Assembly: GCF_900108485.1 (NCBI RefSeq) | Contig: NZ_FNXF01000004.1 | Coordinates: forward strand, 297,582-361,581 | Direction of reading: 5' to 3' | Source of the DNA: Rheinheimera pacifica | Lineage (GTDB): Bacteria; Pseudomonadota; Gammaproteobacteria; Enterobacterales; Alteromonadaceae | DNA: 64,000 nucleotides | Part shown: positions 63,737-64,000 of the stretch, piece by piece | Position numbering within the stretch: position 1 is the first letter of the stretch | Layout of the letters: each line of letters opens with the position of its first letter | Notes under the pieces: generated by a model | Told to the model about the DNA's origin: nothing | The model's database searches: none | The model's input: the letters and a program-made list of their open reading frames with translations, nothing else | Translations under genes and position numbers: made by a program

Positions 63737-64000
63737 GCGCCCCTCGAAGTGTATCGACAGCTGTGACAGCGTCAGATTCCAGTTTTGCACCGGGTGTGTC
63801 CAACGCTCAGATGCCTGCAAGATACCGGCATAAAGCAGCTTAAGCAAACTGTTTTCATTGGCGAATCCGCCCTTGGTTTTGGTCAGTTTACGGAACTGGC
63901 GATGCACGGCTTCCACGGCATTGGTGGTGTAGATAGCCGTTCTGACGTAGTCAGGGTATTTAAAATAGGCTGATAGCGTTTGCCATTTGTTGCGCCAGGA
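63684..64000 (-). mobile_element. IS256-family insertion sequence (partial, right part outside window)
   Basis: The element begins with a GAGGGTGTTCAATATTCTGT end (probable terminal inverted repeat at 63684-63708), followed by the 3' end of a transposase gene on the minus strand. The other end and target duplication are outside the window. Confidence 0.75.
63713..64000 (-). CDS. IS256-family transposase (C-terminal part)
   Basis: About 95 codons of the transposase are in the window, read on the minus strand and open at the right edge. The sequence RTAIYTTNAVEAVHRQFRKL and then TKTKGGFANENSLLKLLYAG is the conserved C-terminal part of mutator-type (IS256/MULE) transposases. It holds the last catalytic-region Glu in the NAVEAVHRQFR helix. 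The stop lies 24 bases inside the end of the cassette gene on the other strand. Confidence 0.9.
   Translation of the reverse strand, partial: SWRNKWQTLSAYFKYPDYVRTAIYTTNAVEAVHRQFRKLTKTKGGFANENSLLKLLYAGILQASERWTHPVQNWNLTLSQLSIHFEGRLDAHIDL

Overview
The window is chromosomal DNA of a gammaproteobacterium, most likely an Alteromonadales relative of Rheinheimera, Alishewanella or Arsukibacterium. This placement is inferred from the clpS-clpA / infA-bpt-aat-trxB order, cmoM, tamAB, a monomeric isocitrate dehydrogenase and an ERIC-like repeat; no rRNA or tRNA is present to confirm it.

Positions 1-31079 are conserved core: the 3' part of icd, cspD, the N-degron set (clpS, clpA, bpt, aat) with infA and trxB, a large beta-propeller sensor kinase, a secreted subtilase, an HlyIII-type membrane protein, a glycosyltransferase, a Nif3-like protein, cmoM, tamB-tamA, a ketoacyl synthase III homologue, a small glycogen-binding-domain protein, an RND efflux pair and asnB. 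An ERIC-like palindromic repeat lies between asnB and a DUF3025 gene.

Positions 32194-56601 are an accessory island bounded by an intact DUF3025 gene on the left and a 3' fragment of a diverged DUF3025 gene on the right. It carries a tad/flp type IVc pilus operon: LuxR regulator, Flp pilin, TadG, TadE-like proteins, RcpC/CpaB, RcpA/CpaC secretin, FHA-TadA ATPase, TadB, TadC, DUF192, TadD and OmpA. Neither a TadZ/CpaE nor a TadV/CpaA gene is visible. Left of the operon (34031-35023) is a collapsed relic of a second copy.

The most unusual part is 49427-56374, just downstream of the operon. A gene there encodes a complete Flp-pilin-like N-terminus, a Gly/Pro linker, and a zinc-metallopeptidase domain with an exact HExxHxxGxxH motif. 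It is followed by two secreted partner genes. Further along are at least three more pieces of the same design: a decayed copy of the same peptidase, a pilin fragment out of frame with a different HELIH domain, and an orphan module with a HEIVH domain. Each of the HELIH and HEIVH modules has its own secreted partner gene directly behind it. There is also a TIMP-like gene (signal peptide followed by Cys-Ser-Cys) and a second copy of the two partner genes. Remnants of the ompA 3' end, pilin linker and peptidase tail mark repeated recombination. My reading is a pilus-displayed or pilus-exported peptidase system whose C-terminal modules are exchanged like polymorphic toxins, with secreted inhibitor or immunity partners. 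The architecture is seen directly; the function is inferred.

Positions 56625-61357 return to core-like genes: a NatAB-type ABC transporter, bfd with a Fur-box-like site, an aspartoacylase homologue, a solute-binding protein and gloA. From about 61531 to the right edge there is an integron cassette array without a visible integrase: a DUF2971-like gene, a second TIMP-like gene and a membrane-protein gene, separated by attC-like sites. The last cassette gene is cut by an IS256-family element that runs off the window.
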